Source: DAOUMF01 sp034408935 (GTDB lineage: Bacteria > Chloroflexota > Dehalococcoidia > SM23-28-2 > RBG-16-64-32). From it: a stretch of 64,000 nt of DNA. The notes under the pieces were generated by a model that was not told the DNA's origin, ran no database searches, and worked only from the letters and a program-made list of their open reading frames with translations. The position numbers were made by a program, and so were the translations under genes. Where the stretch lies: contig DAOUMV010000003.1 in assembly GCA_034408935.1 (NCBI GenBank), positions 272,221 to 336,220 on the forward strand. The letters run 5' to 3'. This document shows positions 34,552-43,310 of the stretch, one piece after another (positions within the stretch are counted from its first letter, which is position 1; every line of letters begins with the position of its first letter).

Positions 34552-35304
34552 ATGATTGAGTTCGTGTCAGGTGCAGCGGCAGGGCTGCTTTCCGGAGCGC
34601 TGCTATTCGTTGCTGCTCAGCGGCTCAGATCCCGTCAGGCGGCTGAGTTTGCCAACCAACTCAGGTGGCGAATGCGCTGGGAACTTGAGATAGTCGTGAA
34701 GAAGGTGGCCCTCGCGACGGAAGTCTACGACCCGAGTTCGTGGGAAACCCGCATAGATCACCTAGGAGGATTTCACGTACTCCACGCCATTAGAGCGCTA
34801 ATCTATGACGCATGCTGGCCGGATGAAGATCGATATGCTGTCGTCACGCTGACACCGCTCGTTAGACAGCTATTGGAAACCGTTCAACGAGTCTGCCAAG
34901 AATGTATGGAAGCCTACTCAGCGGCTGGCTTCGCGAACCAAGGGCCAGGATTCTACGGTGACCTGCTTCTGATCGTCGACCGATGCCGCCAAGGCCTGCG
35001 CAGCTACGACAATTATCGGAACTGGGTCGAAAGAACGGCACGAACGGCCGTACCAGCCGAATTGCTGGATGACTGGAGCAGTGACTACTTGTGGTCCGCA
35101 GCATCCGAGATTCTCATTCGCCTTGACCATGTGCTGACCGTTCGACGGCCCCCTTGGGCAAGGGTGACCCGATTGCCAACGCTGACTTGTCGAGCGGTCG
35201 TCAACTGGGCCAAGAGCTTGCGAAGAGGCCCAACGAGGGGAATCCTACTGCCGCGACGAGATAGCTCCGACGTTCACAGGAACGCCACACGGCGTCGTGG
35301 GTGA
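34552..35304 (+). CDS. Hypothetical protein with N-terminal membrane anchor
   Basis: A protein of 250 residues. One N-terminal membrane helix (about 4-22) is followed by a largely helical soluble part with RMRWELEIVVKKVALATEVYD and LLIVDRCRQGLRSYDNYRNW. No family is recognised. Together with the upstream gene it has lower GC than neighbours, and both sit just before two tRNA genes. They may have been acquired together. Confidence 0.5.
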   Translation: MIEFVSGAAAGLLSGALLFVAAQRLRSRQAAEFANQLRWRMRWELEIVVKKVALATEVYDPSSWETRIDHLGGFHVLHAIRALIYDACWPDEDRYAVVTLTPLVRQLLETVQRVCQECMEAYSAAGFANQGPGFYGDLLLIVDRCRQGLRSYDNYRNWVERTARTAVPAELLDDWSSDYLWSAASEILIRLDHVLTVRRPPWARVTRLPTLTCRAVVNWAKSLRRGPTRGILLPRRDSSDVHRNATRRRG

Positions 35305-35441
35305 CCCGTTCAGGTTGTCCACGGTGCTCAAGAGGGCCCATTTCCGATCAGTTGGTCCTCGCGTCGGTGACCTGGGTCGCGGTCGCAGCCATGGCGTGTG
35401 GTCTTCGCAGCTGTCCGCCCTCGTGCAGGCGCAAGAATGAC

Positions 35442-35472
35442 AAGCGGCCCAGGGGCGGGCCCTGAGCCGCTT
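35442..35472 (-). terminator. Hairpin after the tRNA-Cys gene
   Basis: AAGCGGC and GCCGCTT pair around a second stem, CAGGG with CCCTG. It lies 12 bases after the 3' end of tRNA-Cys; the tail is not T-rich, so termination is uncertain. Confidence 0.45.
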
Positions 35473-35484
35473 TCGCTATCGACT

Positions 35485-35559
35485 TGGAGGCGACGGGGGG
35501 ATTCGAACCCCCGATCAGGGTTTTGCAGACCCCTGCCTTAACCACTTGGCTACGTCGCC
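35485..35559 (-). tRNA. tRNA-Cys(GCA)
   Basis: A 75-base cloverleaf with encoded CCA. Acceptor GGCGACG pairs with CGTCGCC. The anticodon arm GGGGT-CTGCAAA-ACCCT gives anticodon GCA, and the T arm is GGGGG-TTCGAAT-CCCCC. It lies ten bases from tRNA-Leu(GAG) in the same direction. Confidence 0.96.
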
Positions 35560-35569
35560 CCGCGACTGC

Positions 35570-35656
35570 TGGTGCCGAGGAGGGGATTTGAACCCCTACG
35601 CCCTTTCGGGCACCGCCCCCTCAAGACGGCGTGTCTACCTATTCCACCACCTCGGC
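35570..35656 (-). tRNA. tRNA-Leu(GAG)
   Basis: An 87-base class II tRNA including CCA. Acceptor GCCGAGG pairs with CCTCGGC. The anticodon arm CCGTC-TTGAGGG-GGCGG gives anticodon GAG. The variable arm is TGCCCGAAAGGGCG. It is probably co-transcribed with tRNA-Cys. Confidence 0.95.
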
Positions 35657-35729
35657 GACTCGCCCCTATATATTATCGCTTTCCGGGCACTTTGCAAGCT
35701 GTGCTGGCCTGGGATGGAAACGACTGCGG

Positions 35730-36911
35730 CTACGCCTCAATGATCGGCGGGTCAAAGGGCACCTTGTTCATGGGCTCGTTCCCGGTCTCGGTTATGAGCA
35801 CGGGCGTCTCCATTCTCATGCCGCCCACGCCCGGCTTGTTGAGGACGATGGCCGCCACCTCGATCATGTTGGGCTGAAGCAGGAGATCCCCCCTCGATTC
35901 GCAGGGCGTGCTTGAGTTCACGACCACAGGATACCATTCGTTGCCAAGGATGCCAATGCCATGACCGTAGCCCGGCAGGGCGTATTGCCTGTAGCCGATG
36001 TCGTCAAGGTAGGCGTCCATCTTCGCCGCCACTTCGCCGTAGGTCGTGCCCGGCTTGAGGTTCTCCAGCAGCAGGTTGCAGGTCGCCACGAAGGCCTCCG
36101 AGAGCTCCCGCTGTTCGGGACTGGGCTGGCCCATTATGGCGTTGCGGGCCAGGTCGCCCAGGTACAGGTTGTACATGGAGTGGAGGTCTATGAGCACGTT
36201 GTCGCCGGGCTGAACCTGTCTCCTGGTGGGCGGAGTGCAGCCTCCCCAGAAGTAGGCGGTTCTATCGCCCGTCGCTATCTCCTGGCCGCCGGTGAACGAC
36301 CAGTTCAGCTCGCTGCCTGCCTTCCGCATGGCGTATTCGGCGATGCCTGCGATCTCCGTCTCCGTCATGCCGACTCGCAGGTCCTTGATGACGGCCTCGA
36401 AGCCCAGGTCGCAGATCTCACCGGCGCGCCTGAAGCATTCGATCTCGGCCTCGTCCTTGATGATGAATATCTCGTTCAGGAGGTCGGTGGCGTTCTTGAA
36501 GCTGGCCTGGGGGAAGGCATCGCGAAGGACCTCGTACTCGCTGGCCAGGAGGAAAGTCTCGATCCTGATGGGTGAGTGGCCCAGCTCGACCCCTATTGAC
36601 CCATTGTCTAGGCCCCTGGTTCTCAGGAAGGAGATGATCTGGTCCCACATGGTCATCCCCGGCAGGGGAGCGGCAGTGTTTACGTTCTTGAAGTAGCCGT
36701 CGTCCTTGACGCGTTCGCTATCGAGGCCCGCCACGTATAGCTGCGGCTCGCCATGGCCGGGGATAACGGCAACGCCCCGCCAGGGGACGAATGCGCCGAA
36801 GACGTAGCCGACGGTGCTTAGCCTGGTGGCGATCAGCACGTCGATGCTCTGGTCTTCCATCTTGGCCTGTATCTCCTCCAGCCTGCCCTCATAGTCCACG
36901 GGCGTGCTCAA
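35730..36911 (-). CDS. M24 (Xaa-Pro peptidase/creatinase-like) family protein
   Basis: A protein of 393 residues with a TTG start seven bases after GGAGGTGGG. It has the N-terminal creatinase domain and the C-terminal pita-bread fold of M24 peptidases. Metal ligands D242 (LIDLHSMY), D253 (YLGDLARN), H317 (GYGHGIGI) and E378 (GGMRMETP) can be placed. The usual glutamate of the EPG motif is not obvious; the region reads NMIEVAAIVLNKPG. It could be a peptidase or a C-N hydrolase such as a creatinase or ectoine hydrolase. The corrinoid methyltransferase cluster lies 6 kb away, so a methylamine-related substrate is possible. Confidence 0.8.
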   Translation of the reverse strand: MSTPVDYEGRLEEIQAKMEDQSIDVLIATRLSTVGYVFGAFVPWRGVAVIPGHGEPQLYVAGLDSERVKDDGYFKNVNTAAPLPGMTMWDQIISFLRTRGLDNGSIGVELGHSPIRIETFLLASEYEVLRDAFPQASFKNATDLLNEIFIIKDEAEIECFRRAGEICDLGFEAVIKDLRVGMTETEIAGIAEYAMRKAGSELNWSFTGGQEIATGDRTAYFWGGCTPPTRRQVQPGDNVLIDLHSMYNLYLGDLARNAIMGQPSPEQRELSEAFVATCNLLLENLKPGTTYGEVAAKMDAYLDDIGYRQYALPGYGHGIGILGNEWYPVVVNSSTPCESRGDLLLQPNMIEVAAIVLNKPGVGGMRMETPVLITETGNEPMNKVPFDPPIIEA

Positions 36912-37480
36912 CTTCCCACCTCCTATCGTCTGCTCGAGCCGGAAGAGAGGCTTGCTACTAGCTCTCTCCCTGCCAATCTAGCACAGAACCGGTCGAGGGT
37001 CGCGCCTGGGCGGCTACGGGCCGTGGGGTTCGACGCTCAGAGCGGCGGGTGCGCCGAAGCGCTAGAACAAGGGGGCGGCATGCGCTATCCTGGGGCGGCC
37101 ACGTGCCACCTGCAAGGAGGAAGCCAATGAAGTTCGGCGTCATCATGTTCCCCACGGACTACTCCATCGGGCCGGCGGAGCTGGCGAGGAGCTTCGCCTA
37201 GGGTTTCTGCGGGCTTGGGGGCGAGGTGAACGCACGGGAGCCGAGAGCCGTGGAGGAAGAGGTGTTGGAGATGGCCGGACAAGCGCATGTTGACAGCCAT
37301 GAGACGAGGGGATAAGATGTGCAGTAAGTCAGTAGAGTTACTCAACAAGTTGCCCGAGCACACTGCGAGCCAGGCTTAGTGAGGAGATGGAGCATGCGGA
37401 CGGTGTGTTGGCTGTGGAGGCTTGTTGCTGGGGGATCACCGCGGGCGTTCAGAAAGGGCCTGCTAGCCTAGGAGGGCACG
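36912..37480. other. Intergenic region with decayed gene remnant
   Basis: Apart from the oxidoreductase fragment at 37127, this 569-base stretch shows no convincing gene. Short open frames exist on both strands but lack a start signal and family similarity. Confidence 0.5.
37127..37201 (+). pseudogene. N-terminal fragment of an LLM-class (luciferase-like) oxidoreductase
   Basis: After an intact AGGAGG, the frame reads MKFGVIMFPTDYSIGPAELA and stops after 24 residues at a TAG. These residues match the N-terminus of F420- or flavin-dependent LLM-class oxidoreductases, which are normally about 290 residues long. No continuation is visible in any frame downstream, so this is a truncated remnant. 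Confidence 0.65.
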
Positions 37481-38428
37481 ATGGAAGGTGGCGCAAGGAT
37501 CGCCAGCGACATCACGAAACTGATAGGGAATACGCCGCTCGTTGCGCTGAACAGAATGGCTGAGGGGGTCGAGGCTACGGTGGTGGCGAAGCTGGAATCC
37601 TACAATCCCTGCGGGAGCGTGAAGGACAGGATCGGCGTCTCCATGATCGAGGCGGCCGAGAAGGACGGCCAGATCAAGAAGGATACGGTGATTGTTGAGG
37701 CGACTAGCGGGAACACGGGCATAGCTCTGGCATTCGTCTGCGCGGCCAAGGGCTACCCGCTGATCCTCACCATGCCGGACACTATGTCCGTGGAGCGAAG
37801 GCGACTGCTTGCGGTCTTCGGGGCGCAGCTCGTGCTCACCCCAGGGTCGGAGGGGATGCCGGGCGCCGTGAGGAAAGCCGAGGAGATCGTGGAAGGCGAG
37901 CCCCGCGGGTTCATGCCCCAGCAGTTCAAGAATCCAGCGAATCCCTTGATCCACCGTGAGACGACGGCGGAGGAGATATGGCGCGATACCGGTGGTCAGG
38001 TGGACATCCTGGTATCAGGGGTGGGCACCGGAGGGACGATCACCGGCGTGGCCGAGGTCATCAAGAAGAGGAAGCCGGAGTTCAAGGCCATAGCCGTCGA
38101 GCCGGCGGACTCTCCGGTCCTCTCCGGCGGCAAGCCCGGCCCCCACAAGATTCAGGGTATCGGAGCTGGCTTCGTGCCGGATGTGCTCAGGCCTGACCTG
38201 ATCGATGAGATCATCAGGGTCAGCAATGAGGACGCCGGAGAGGCGGCCCGGCAGTTGGCCAGGCAAGAGGGGATACTGGGCGGCATATCGTCGGGGGCGG
38301 CGGCCTGGGCAGCGCTGGAGGTGGCCAAGAGGCCGGAGAGCAAAGGAGCCCTCATAGTGGCGGTTCTGCCCGACACCGGCGAGCGCTATCTGTCCACCTG
38401 GCTCTTCCAGGAAGACGACGCTGCATAG
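37481..38428 (+). CDS. cysK: Cysteine synthase
   Basis: A protein of 315 residues that makes cysteine from O-acetylserine and sulfide with PLP. The PLP lysine is K48 in ESYNPCGSVKDR. Further blocks are EATSGNTGIALAFVCAAKGY, VSGVGTGGTITGV for the phosphate, and GGISSGAAAWAAL. The N-terminus TKLIGNTPLVALNR is standard. GGAGGG lies just before the ATG. With the cystathionine gamma-synthase-like gene at 41912 and the homocysteine methyltransferase at 48722, sulfur amino acid genes are concentrated in this region. Confidence 0.93.
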   Translation: MEGGARIASDITKLIGNTPLVALNRMAEGVEATVVAKLESYNPCGSVKDRIGVSMIEAAEKDGQIKKDTVIVEATSGNTGIALAFVCAAKGYPLILTMPDTMSVERRRLLAVFGAQLVLTPGSEGMPGAVRKAEEIVEGEPRGFMPQQFKNPANPLIHRETTAEEIWRDTGGQVDILVSGVGTGGTITGVAEVIKKRKPEFKAIAVEPADSPVLSGGKPGPHKIQGIGAGFVPDVLRPDLIDEIIRVSNEDAGEAARQLARQEGILGGISSGAAAWAALEVAKRPESKGALIVAVLPDTGERYLSTWLFQEDDAA

Positions 38429-38535
38429 CCGACCGCATTCCCACTGTAGCTAGGCAATTCTTCTGTAGTCACACCATATTGACGGGTGTTGGGGGGAGGA
38501 GTGTATGATTGTGGCACGCGAGGGAGGGTGCCGAC

Positions 38536-39357
38536 ATGGTCAGCGTTTCCCCCAGGGTGTTCCGGCTGTTGGCACTGGCAATGGTTGCGGTGGGGTTCGC
38601 CGTGGTCTGTGCCTGCGGCGGAGAAGCTGAGCCGATCCCGAGCCCTGGGCCTGCGGCAAGTCCAACCGAGGCGGAGCCTTCAGCCGCGCAAGAGCCGCCC
38701 ACGTGGGTGTGGGAACCAACCGGCGAATACCGCGCGGAGCGGATGGGTATTGGGCTGACCGTACACAGCAACATCGTGAACTGGGACTACATGGCGATCC
38801 TCTATTCAGTGGACGATTCAGCGCCCGGCCTGCACCCATCGCCCGTGTCAGTCGGTCTGACCGATGACATAGGCCACAGCTATGACGTTGTCAGTAACGC
38901 CGTGCTTGGAAGCACCCTCGGCGTCACCGCCGGACTGCTGATTGTCGAGCCCTACAAGGGAGAGGGGAAGACGCTCACCCTGACCGTGACTGACGTGACA
39001 AACTCGTCGGGTGACGTCTCCCCAGGGAAGACGGTCGCGGGCGACTGGAGCGTCACCTTCATCGAGAACCTGGAGCCCGGTGTTACCGTCGACTACACCG
39101 AGGGCGGCAGGATATCGCCCGAGGTGATGTCGGTGGGAGAGCTCACCATGGCCGTGGGGGGCCCGCCGGGAGGCCGCTTGCCCAAGCTGCTGATAGATCG
39201 GGGAGGCGAGCAGGACGCGCTGTACGGCCGGATCTCAGACGGCGTGGCCCAGCGCCTAACCGAGGAGGAGTTCCACCAACAGGTGAAGGCGTACACAGGT
39301 GGAGCGAACGACTACCCTGCGCCGCGTGGCTGGCCCGCGCCGGCTGAGGTCCCCTAG
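38536..39357 (+). CDS. Predicted lipoprotein, paralogue of the one at 10498
   Basis: A protein of 273 residues from the ATG at 38536, after GGGAGGG. The signal sequence ends at a lipobox-like VCAC, then comes a stalk rich in Pro, Ser and Glu. The mature domain has PTGEYRAERMGIGLTV, LGSTLGVTAGLLIVEPYKGEG, LTLTVTDV and EGGRISPEVMSVGEL, the same order and spacing as in the 10498-11274 protein. The function is unknown. The next lipoprotein gene follows within 14 bases. Confidence 0.8.
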   Translation: MVSVSPRVFRLLALAMVAVGFAVVCACGGEAEPIPSPGPAASPTEAEPSAAQEPPTWVWEPTGEYRAERMGIGLTVHSNIVNWDYMAILYSVDDSAPGLHPSPVSVGLTDDIGHSYDVVSNAVLGSTLGVTAGLLIVEPYKGEGKTLTLTVTDVTNSSGDVSPGKTVAGDWSVTFIENLEPGVTVDYTEGGRISPEVMSVGELTMAVGGPPGGRLPKLLIDRGGEQDALYGRISDGVAQRLTEEEFHQQVKAYTGGANDYPAPRGWPAPAEVP

Positions 39358-39370
39358 CGGCACATCGCCG

Positions 39371-39883
39371 GTGCGCGCATCGCTGGTCATATGCGCCGCG
39401 CTCTGGGCCCTCCTCCTTTCGGCCTGCTCTACATCGGACGAGGCGGTTCAGACGCCGACCGCCGCGCCGTGGAACAAGGTTGAGACGCCGCAATCATTCA
39501 GATCCATGTCTGAAGAGGAGGCTATAGAGGCGGGGAGGGCTGTGGCCAGCCACATCATCGGGGATAGCCCAGTTCAGGAGGCCACAGCCGAGATGACGAC
39601 CTGGGCTGGTGCTCACGCACGGCTGGCGGATCGGGGTGTTGAGAAAGAGTCTCGCAGTCCTGATAATCCTGGTTTGCCTTTGGACGACACTGCAGTGTGG
39701 CTGGTGATCCTGAAGGGCATCTTCTACGAGCCGCAAGGGCCTCCCATACTGACGCCACCCCCTGAGCCGGAACCTATTTGCGCTGAGATAGTCGTCCTCA
39801 TGATCGATCCCGCCTCCCGTCTGCGAGACAACACAGACTTAGCCTCCGATCTGTCGTTCCTGCCCGCGGAGGGCTGCGACTAG
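39371..39883 (+). CDS. Small predicted lipoprotein
   Basis: A protein of 170 residues from a GTG at 39371, just after the previous stop; an earlier GTG at 39299 would overlap the upstream gene. A signal peptide ends in the lipobox LLLSAC. The mature part has a Thr-Pro stalk and EEEAIEAGRAVASHIIGDSPV, TAVWLVILKGIFYEPQGPP and CAEIVVLMIDPASR, a pattern like PepSY-type small exported domains. No function can be assigned. Confidence 0.65.
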   Translation: MRASLVICAALWALLLSACSTSDEAVQTPTAAPWNKVETPQSFRSMSEEEAIEAGRAVASHIIGDSPVQEATAEMTTWAGAHARLADRGVEKESRSPDNPGLPLDDTAVWLVILKGIFYEPQGPPILTPPPEPEPICAEIVVLMIDPASRLRDNTDLASDLSFLPAEGCD

Positions 39884-39992
39884 CGCCTCGGAGCTGGCTT
39901 CGTCCTGGAGGTGCTCACGCCGCGGTCGCTTTGACAGCAGCCCAGTCCGGCCGCACAATGCCAGGGACGGGACGCTCTAGAGGGAGGCCGCC

Positions 39993-41801
39993 ATGAGGCT
40001 CATCGTTTGCGCGGTTTGTGTGTTCGTGGTGCTGCTCGCCCTTGCAGCTTGCGCAGGGGAAGAAGGCGGCGACGACGGCGATCGTGCCGAAACCGTCGAA
40101 CCGGAGATCACGGCTTCGGCCGAGACGCCCTCAGGGGAAGAAGGCGGCGACGACGGCGATCGCGCCGAAACCGTCGAACCGAAGATCACGGCTCTGGCCG
40201 AGACGCCTGCAGCAAGCGAGACCGAGCCGCCGGCTCTTGGCGCTTGGTACGTGCGCCCCGACGGGGGCTCTCCCGATCAGTGTACGGGCCTTGCGGATGC
40301 GGCGTACCCCGGCAGCGGCACCTCCCAGCCCTGCGCCTGGGATCACCCCTTCCGCGCTCTCCCACCGGGCGGGCCGCCGCGCATCGCCGGTGGCGATACG
40401 CTGATCATCGCTGCTGGCAGCTACATGATGGGCTACGGCGCACCGGGGGCTGACCAAGACCCCGACACCTGCGCTTCCGACTACACAGGGGACTGCCGCA
40501 TGCCACCTGTCCCCAGCGGCCCCGACCCGGGGCACCCCACCCGCATCCTCGGGGCCGGCTGGGACGCCGGATGCCCGAGCCCACCGGAGTTGTGGGGCAC
40601 GGAGAGAGCGGACTACATCCTCGACCTCACCGGCTCCAGCAACGTCGAGGTTGCCTGTCTGGAGATCACTGATCACTCCGAGTGCGTCGAGGACCACACC
40701 GGAGGTCTCGCCTGCGAGCGAGAGAGCTTCCCGCACGGAGACTGGGCCTCCATAGGCATCCACGCTGAAGACTCGGCTGACGTTCAACTGCGGCATCTCA
40801 ACATCCACGGCCTGGCAAGCGGCGGAGTTCACGCTGGCCGTCTCACCGACTGGACGGTGGAGGATGTGCGCATCGCGGGGAACGGCTGGGTCGGCTGGGA
40901 CGGCGACCTCTGGGAGGGTGAGAGTTCGAACTCAGGCACATTGCTCTTCCGCCGCTGGACGGTGGAGTGGAACGGCTGCGGCGAGACCTACCCCGGCGGC
41001 GAGCCCACCGGCTGCTGGGCACAGACGGCTGGGGGCTACGGCGACGGGGTCGGCACGGGCGCGACTGGGGGAGACTGGATCATCGAGGACTCCGCTTTCC
41101 TGCACAATACGTCCGACGGTCTGGACCTGCTCTATCACGAATTGGGGGGCAGCATCACGATTAGCCGGGTCCACGCTGAGGGGAACGCTGGCAACCAGAT
41201 CAAGATCACCGGCGAGGCCACGATCACCAATAGCGTGCTGGTGGGGAACTGCGCCTTCTTTGAAGGCAAGCCTTTCACCTACGATGTGGATCCCTGTCGG
41301 GCTCTTGGAAACACCCTGGAGGTGGCCTACACGGGGGGCGAGCAAGACTCCATCGTGAACTCCACTTTCTACGGTCATGGGGATGGTCTCGTAGCTGGAG
41401 GACCGCGTGAGGGCTTTCAATGCGACGGCTCGGAAACGCTGACGGGTCGGAACAACGTGTTCCTAGGGGATGAGGACTTCTTCGATCCTGGAGACGTTAC
41501 CTTTCTCTTCTATGCGGAGGGTTGCGCCGATCTCATGTTTGAGGGGGACTACAACATCGCCCACAACGTGAAGAACGTCGAGGCGCCCTATGTATCTCCA
41601 CCGTACCCGAGCGCCCACAACCTGTTGCAGGATCCTATACTCGCAGGCCCCTTCTCTGGAGATGCCTATGGCATGACGCTAACCTCGGGCAGTCCGGCCA
41701 TCGACGCCGGCACGAGCAGTGGCGCGCCACCTGACGACTTCGAAGGTCGCGCCCGTGACTCCATGCCAGACATGGGTGCGTACGAGATGGTCGAAGGATA
41801 G
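39993..41801 (+). CDS. Lipoprotein with parallel beta-helix domain
   Basis: A protein of 602 residues. A signal peptide ends in the lipobox LAAC and is followed by two near-identical 26-residue segments starting GEEGGDDGDRAETVEP. From about residue 84 the protein is a right-handed parallel beta-helix: repeats such as YILDLTGSSNVEVACLEITDH, SADVQLRHLNIHGLASGGVHAG, WIIEDSAFLHNTSDGLDLLYH and ITISRVHAEGNAGNQIKI are seen. The C-terminus ends GSPAIDAGTSS...DMGAYEMVEG, the choice-of-anchor pattern common in such proteins. It may bind or degrade an extracellular polysaccharide. AGGGAGG precedes the start. Confidence 0.85.
   Translation: MRLIVCAVCVFVVLLALAACAGEEGGDDGDRAETVEPEITASAETPSGEEGGDDGDRAETVEPKITALAETPAASETEPPALGAWYVRPDGGSPDQCTGLADAAYPGSGTSQPCAWDHPFRALPPGGPPRIAGGDTLIIAAGSYMMGYGAPGADQDPDTCASDYTGDCRMPPVPSGPDPGHPTRILGAGWDAGCPSPPELWGTERADYILDLTGSSNVEVACLEITDHSECVEDHTGGLACERESFPHGDWASIGIHAEDSADVQLRHLNIHGLASGGVHAGRLTDWTVEDVRIAGNGWVGWDGDLWEGESSNSGTLLFRRWTVEWNGCGETYPGGEPTGCWAQTAGGYGDGVGTGATGGDWIIEDSAFLHNTSDGLDLLYHELGGSITISRVHAEGNAGNQIKITGEATITNSVLVGNCAFFEGKPFTYDVDPCRALGNTLEVAYTGGEQDSIVNSTFYGHGDGLVAGGPREGFQCDGSETLTGRNNVFLGDEDFFDPGDVTFLFYAEGCADLMFEGDYNIAHNVKNVEAPYVSPPYPSAHNLLQDPILAGPFSGDAYGMTLTSGSPAIDAGTSSGAPPDDFEGRARDSMPDMGAYEMVEG
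40056..40211 (+). repeat. Two tandem 78-bp copies inside the beta-helix gene
   Basis: Both copies begin GGGGAAGAAGGCGGCGACGA and differ at only a few bases. They encode the duplicated acidic segment after the lipobox. Confidence 0.9.
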
Positions 41802-41911
41802 GAGTGACGTTGCGACAGACGGCGTGCGGGCCGGATGGGCGGGGGCCTTTTCCTTGACGGGCTGCGGGCCCTGGAGGAGAAGGCTCGCTGGCGGTAGAGG
41901 CCTCGGACTCC

Positions 41912-43114
41912 TCAGCCCGCCGAACCGAGCCCTTGATCTAGGTCTGCGATGAGGTCCTCGGGGTCTTCCAGGCCGATGCTGATGCGCATGATGCCGTCGC
42001 CCACCCATTCGCGGATGGCGGCCTTCTGTTCGGCGTCCAGGTAGGTTGCGTTGTCTACGTACATCGCGGTGGGGTAGTAGAAGAGCAGGCTCTGATAGTC
42101 CCCCAGTGACGTGGCGTAGGTGAAGACGCGGACTCGCTGAACGAGATTCATGGCGACGTCCATGTCCATCTGCGCGGTGACCATGCCCCCGTGGCCCGAC
42201 ATCTGCCGTCGCGCGAGGTCATGCTGAGGGTGGCTCTCCAGACCCGGGTACAGCACGCGCCGCACCTTGGGATGCCGCTCCAGGAAGCGGGCAACCGCGA
42301 GGGCGCTGTCCTGGTGCTGGCGCATGCGGAGAGAGAGGGTGGCGAGGCCACGGTTGATGAGCCAGGCGTTGAACGGGCTCATGCCGCCCCCGAGGTGTAT
42401 CAGCATCCCCTCGCGGATCCTGTGGATGCCTTCCCGCCCTCCCAGCACGATGCCCCCCAGGGCGTCGCCGTGCCCGCCCAGGTACTTGGTCATGCTGTGG
42501 AGGACGAAATCCGTGCCCATGGCGAGCGGCCTCTGCAGGACGGGGGTGGCGAAGGTGCTGTCGACGACGAGGGGTAGGCCCGCCCCGTGGGCGATGTCGG
42601 CGACGGCAGCGATGTCAGTGAGGCGAAGGATGGGGTTGGCAGGGGTCTCGATGTACACCAGCTTTGTGTTGGGTCGCAGGGCCGCGCGCACGGCCTCGGC
42701 GTCACTGGTGTCCACCAGGCTCACGTCGATGCCGTAGCGGCCGACGTGTAGACCGAGGAGCTCGACAGTGCCCGCGTAGCATACGTCGCTGGCGACCAGG
42801 TGGTCGCCCCTGCCCAGGAAGGTGAACAGCACGGCGGAGACGGCAGCCATGCCGGAGGCGAACGCCACGCCTGCCTCCGCGCCCTCCAGCGTGGCCATCT
42901 TCTCCTCGAGCGTGCGCAGGGAGGGGTTGGTCCATCGGGTGTAGACGTGCGGCGGCCGGTCGCCCCGGAGGAAGAGCGCGTCCAGCAGGCGGGGGCCCGG
43001 CTCCGGCAGCTTGAAGGTGGTGGTCATGTGGATCGGCGGAGTCACCGATCCAGTCGTGGGATCGGGCTCCTGACCGGCGTGCACGGCTTGCGTATCGAAT
43101 CGGTACTCGCTCAT
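41912..43114 (-). CDS. Trans-sulfuration PLP enzyme (cystathionine gamma-synthase/lyase family)
   Basis: A protein of 400 residues with the Cys/Met metabolism PLP fold. The PLP lysine is K210 in TDFVLHSMTKYLGGHGD. Other blocks are VYTRWTNPSLRTLEEKMATLEGAE, VYIETPANPILRLTDI, VVDSTFATPVLQRPLAMG and MRISIGLEDPEDLIADL. It could be cystathionine gamma-synthase, gamma-lyase, homocysteine-forming O-acetylhomocysteine sulfhydrylase or methionine gamma-lyase; the sequence alone does not decide. The link to homocysteine matters because a homocysteine methyltransferase lies 6 kb away. Confidence 0.9.
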   Translation of the reverse strand: MSEYRFDTQAVHAGQEPDPTTGSVTPPIHMTTTFKLPEPGPRLLDALFLRGDRPPHVYTRWTNPSLRTLEEKMATLEGAEAGVAFASGMAAVSAVLFTFLGRGDHLVASDVCYAGTVELLGLHVGRYGIDVSLVDTSDAEAVRAALRPNTKLVYIETPANPILRLTDIAAVADIAHGAGLPLVVDSTFATPVLQRPLAMGTDFVLHSMTKYLGGHGDALGGIVLGGREGIHRIREGMLIHLGGGMSPFNAWLINRGLATLSLRMRQHQDSALAVARFLERHPKVRRVLYPGLESHPQHDLARRQMSGHGGMVTAQMDMDVAMNLVQRVRVFTYATSLGDYQSLLFYYPTAMYVDNATYLDAEQKAAIREWVGDGIMRISIGLEDPEDLIADLDQGLGSAG

Positions 43115-43204
43115 CCTATCCTCCAGGCGGAGCCAACGTGGCGGCGAGAGCGATGTCGCTGGGCTTCGCTCACGCCACGGCGCACTTTAGCAGGGGCTGA
43201 GAAA

Positions 43205-43286
43205 GTCATCGCGAGGCCCGCGTGAGCGGGCCGTGGCGATCTCTGCAGATGCGAGGTTGCCACGTCGCTTCGCTCCTCGCAATGAC
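43205..43286. repeat. Palindromic dispersed repeat
   Basis: The ends GTCATCGCGAGG and CCTCGCAATGAC are inverted copies with one mismatch, around an inner hairpin CCCGC-GTGA-GCGGG. The right half reads, on the minus strand, CATTGCGAGGAGCGAAGCGA, a repeat type known from several anaerobic bacteria. Confidence 0.7.
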
Positions 43287-43310
43287 AGTTCGTCGTCTTT
43301 CAGCACTCTG

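Noticed and set aside
38629..38710. Frameshift linking the lipoprotein at 38536 with another frame
   Set aside because: The frame is continuous through signal, stalk and mature domain and aligns with its paralogue, so no shift is needed.
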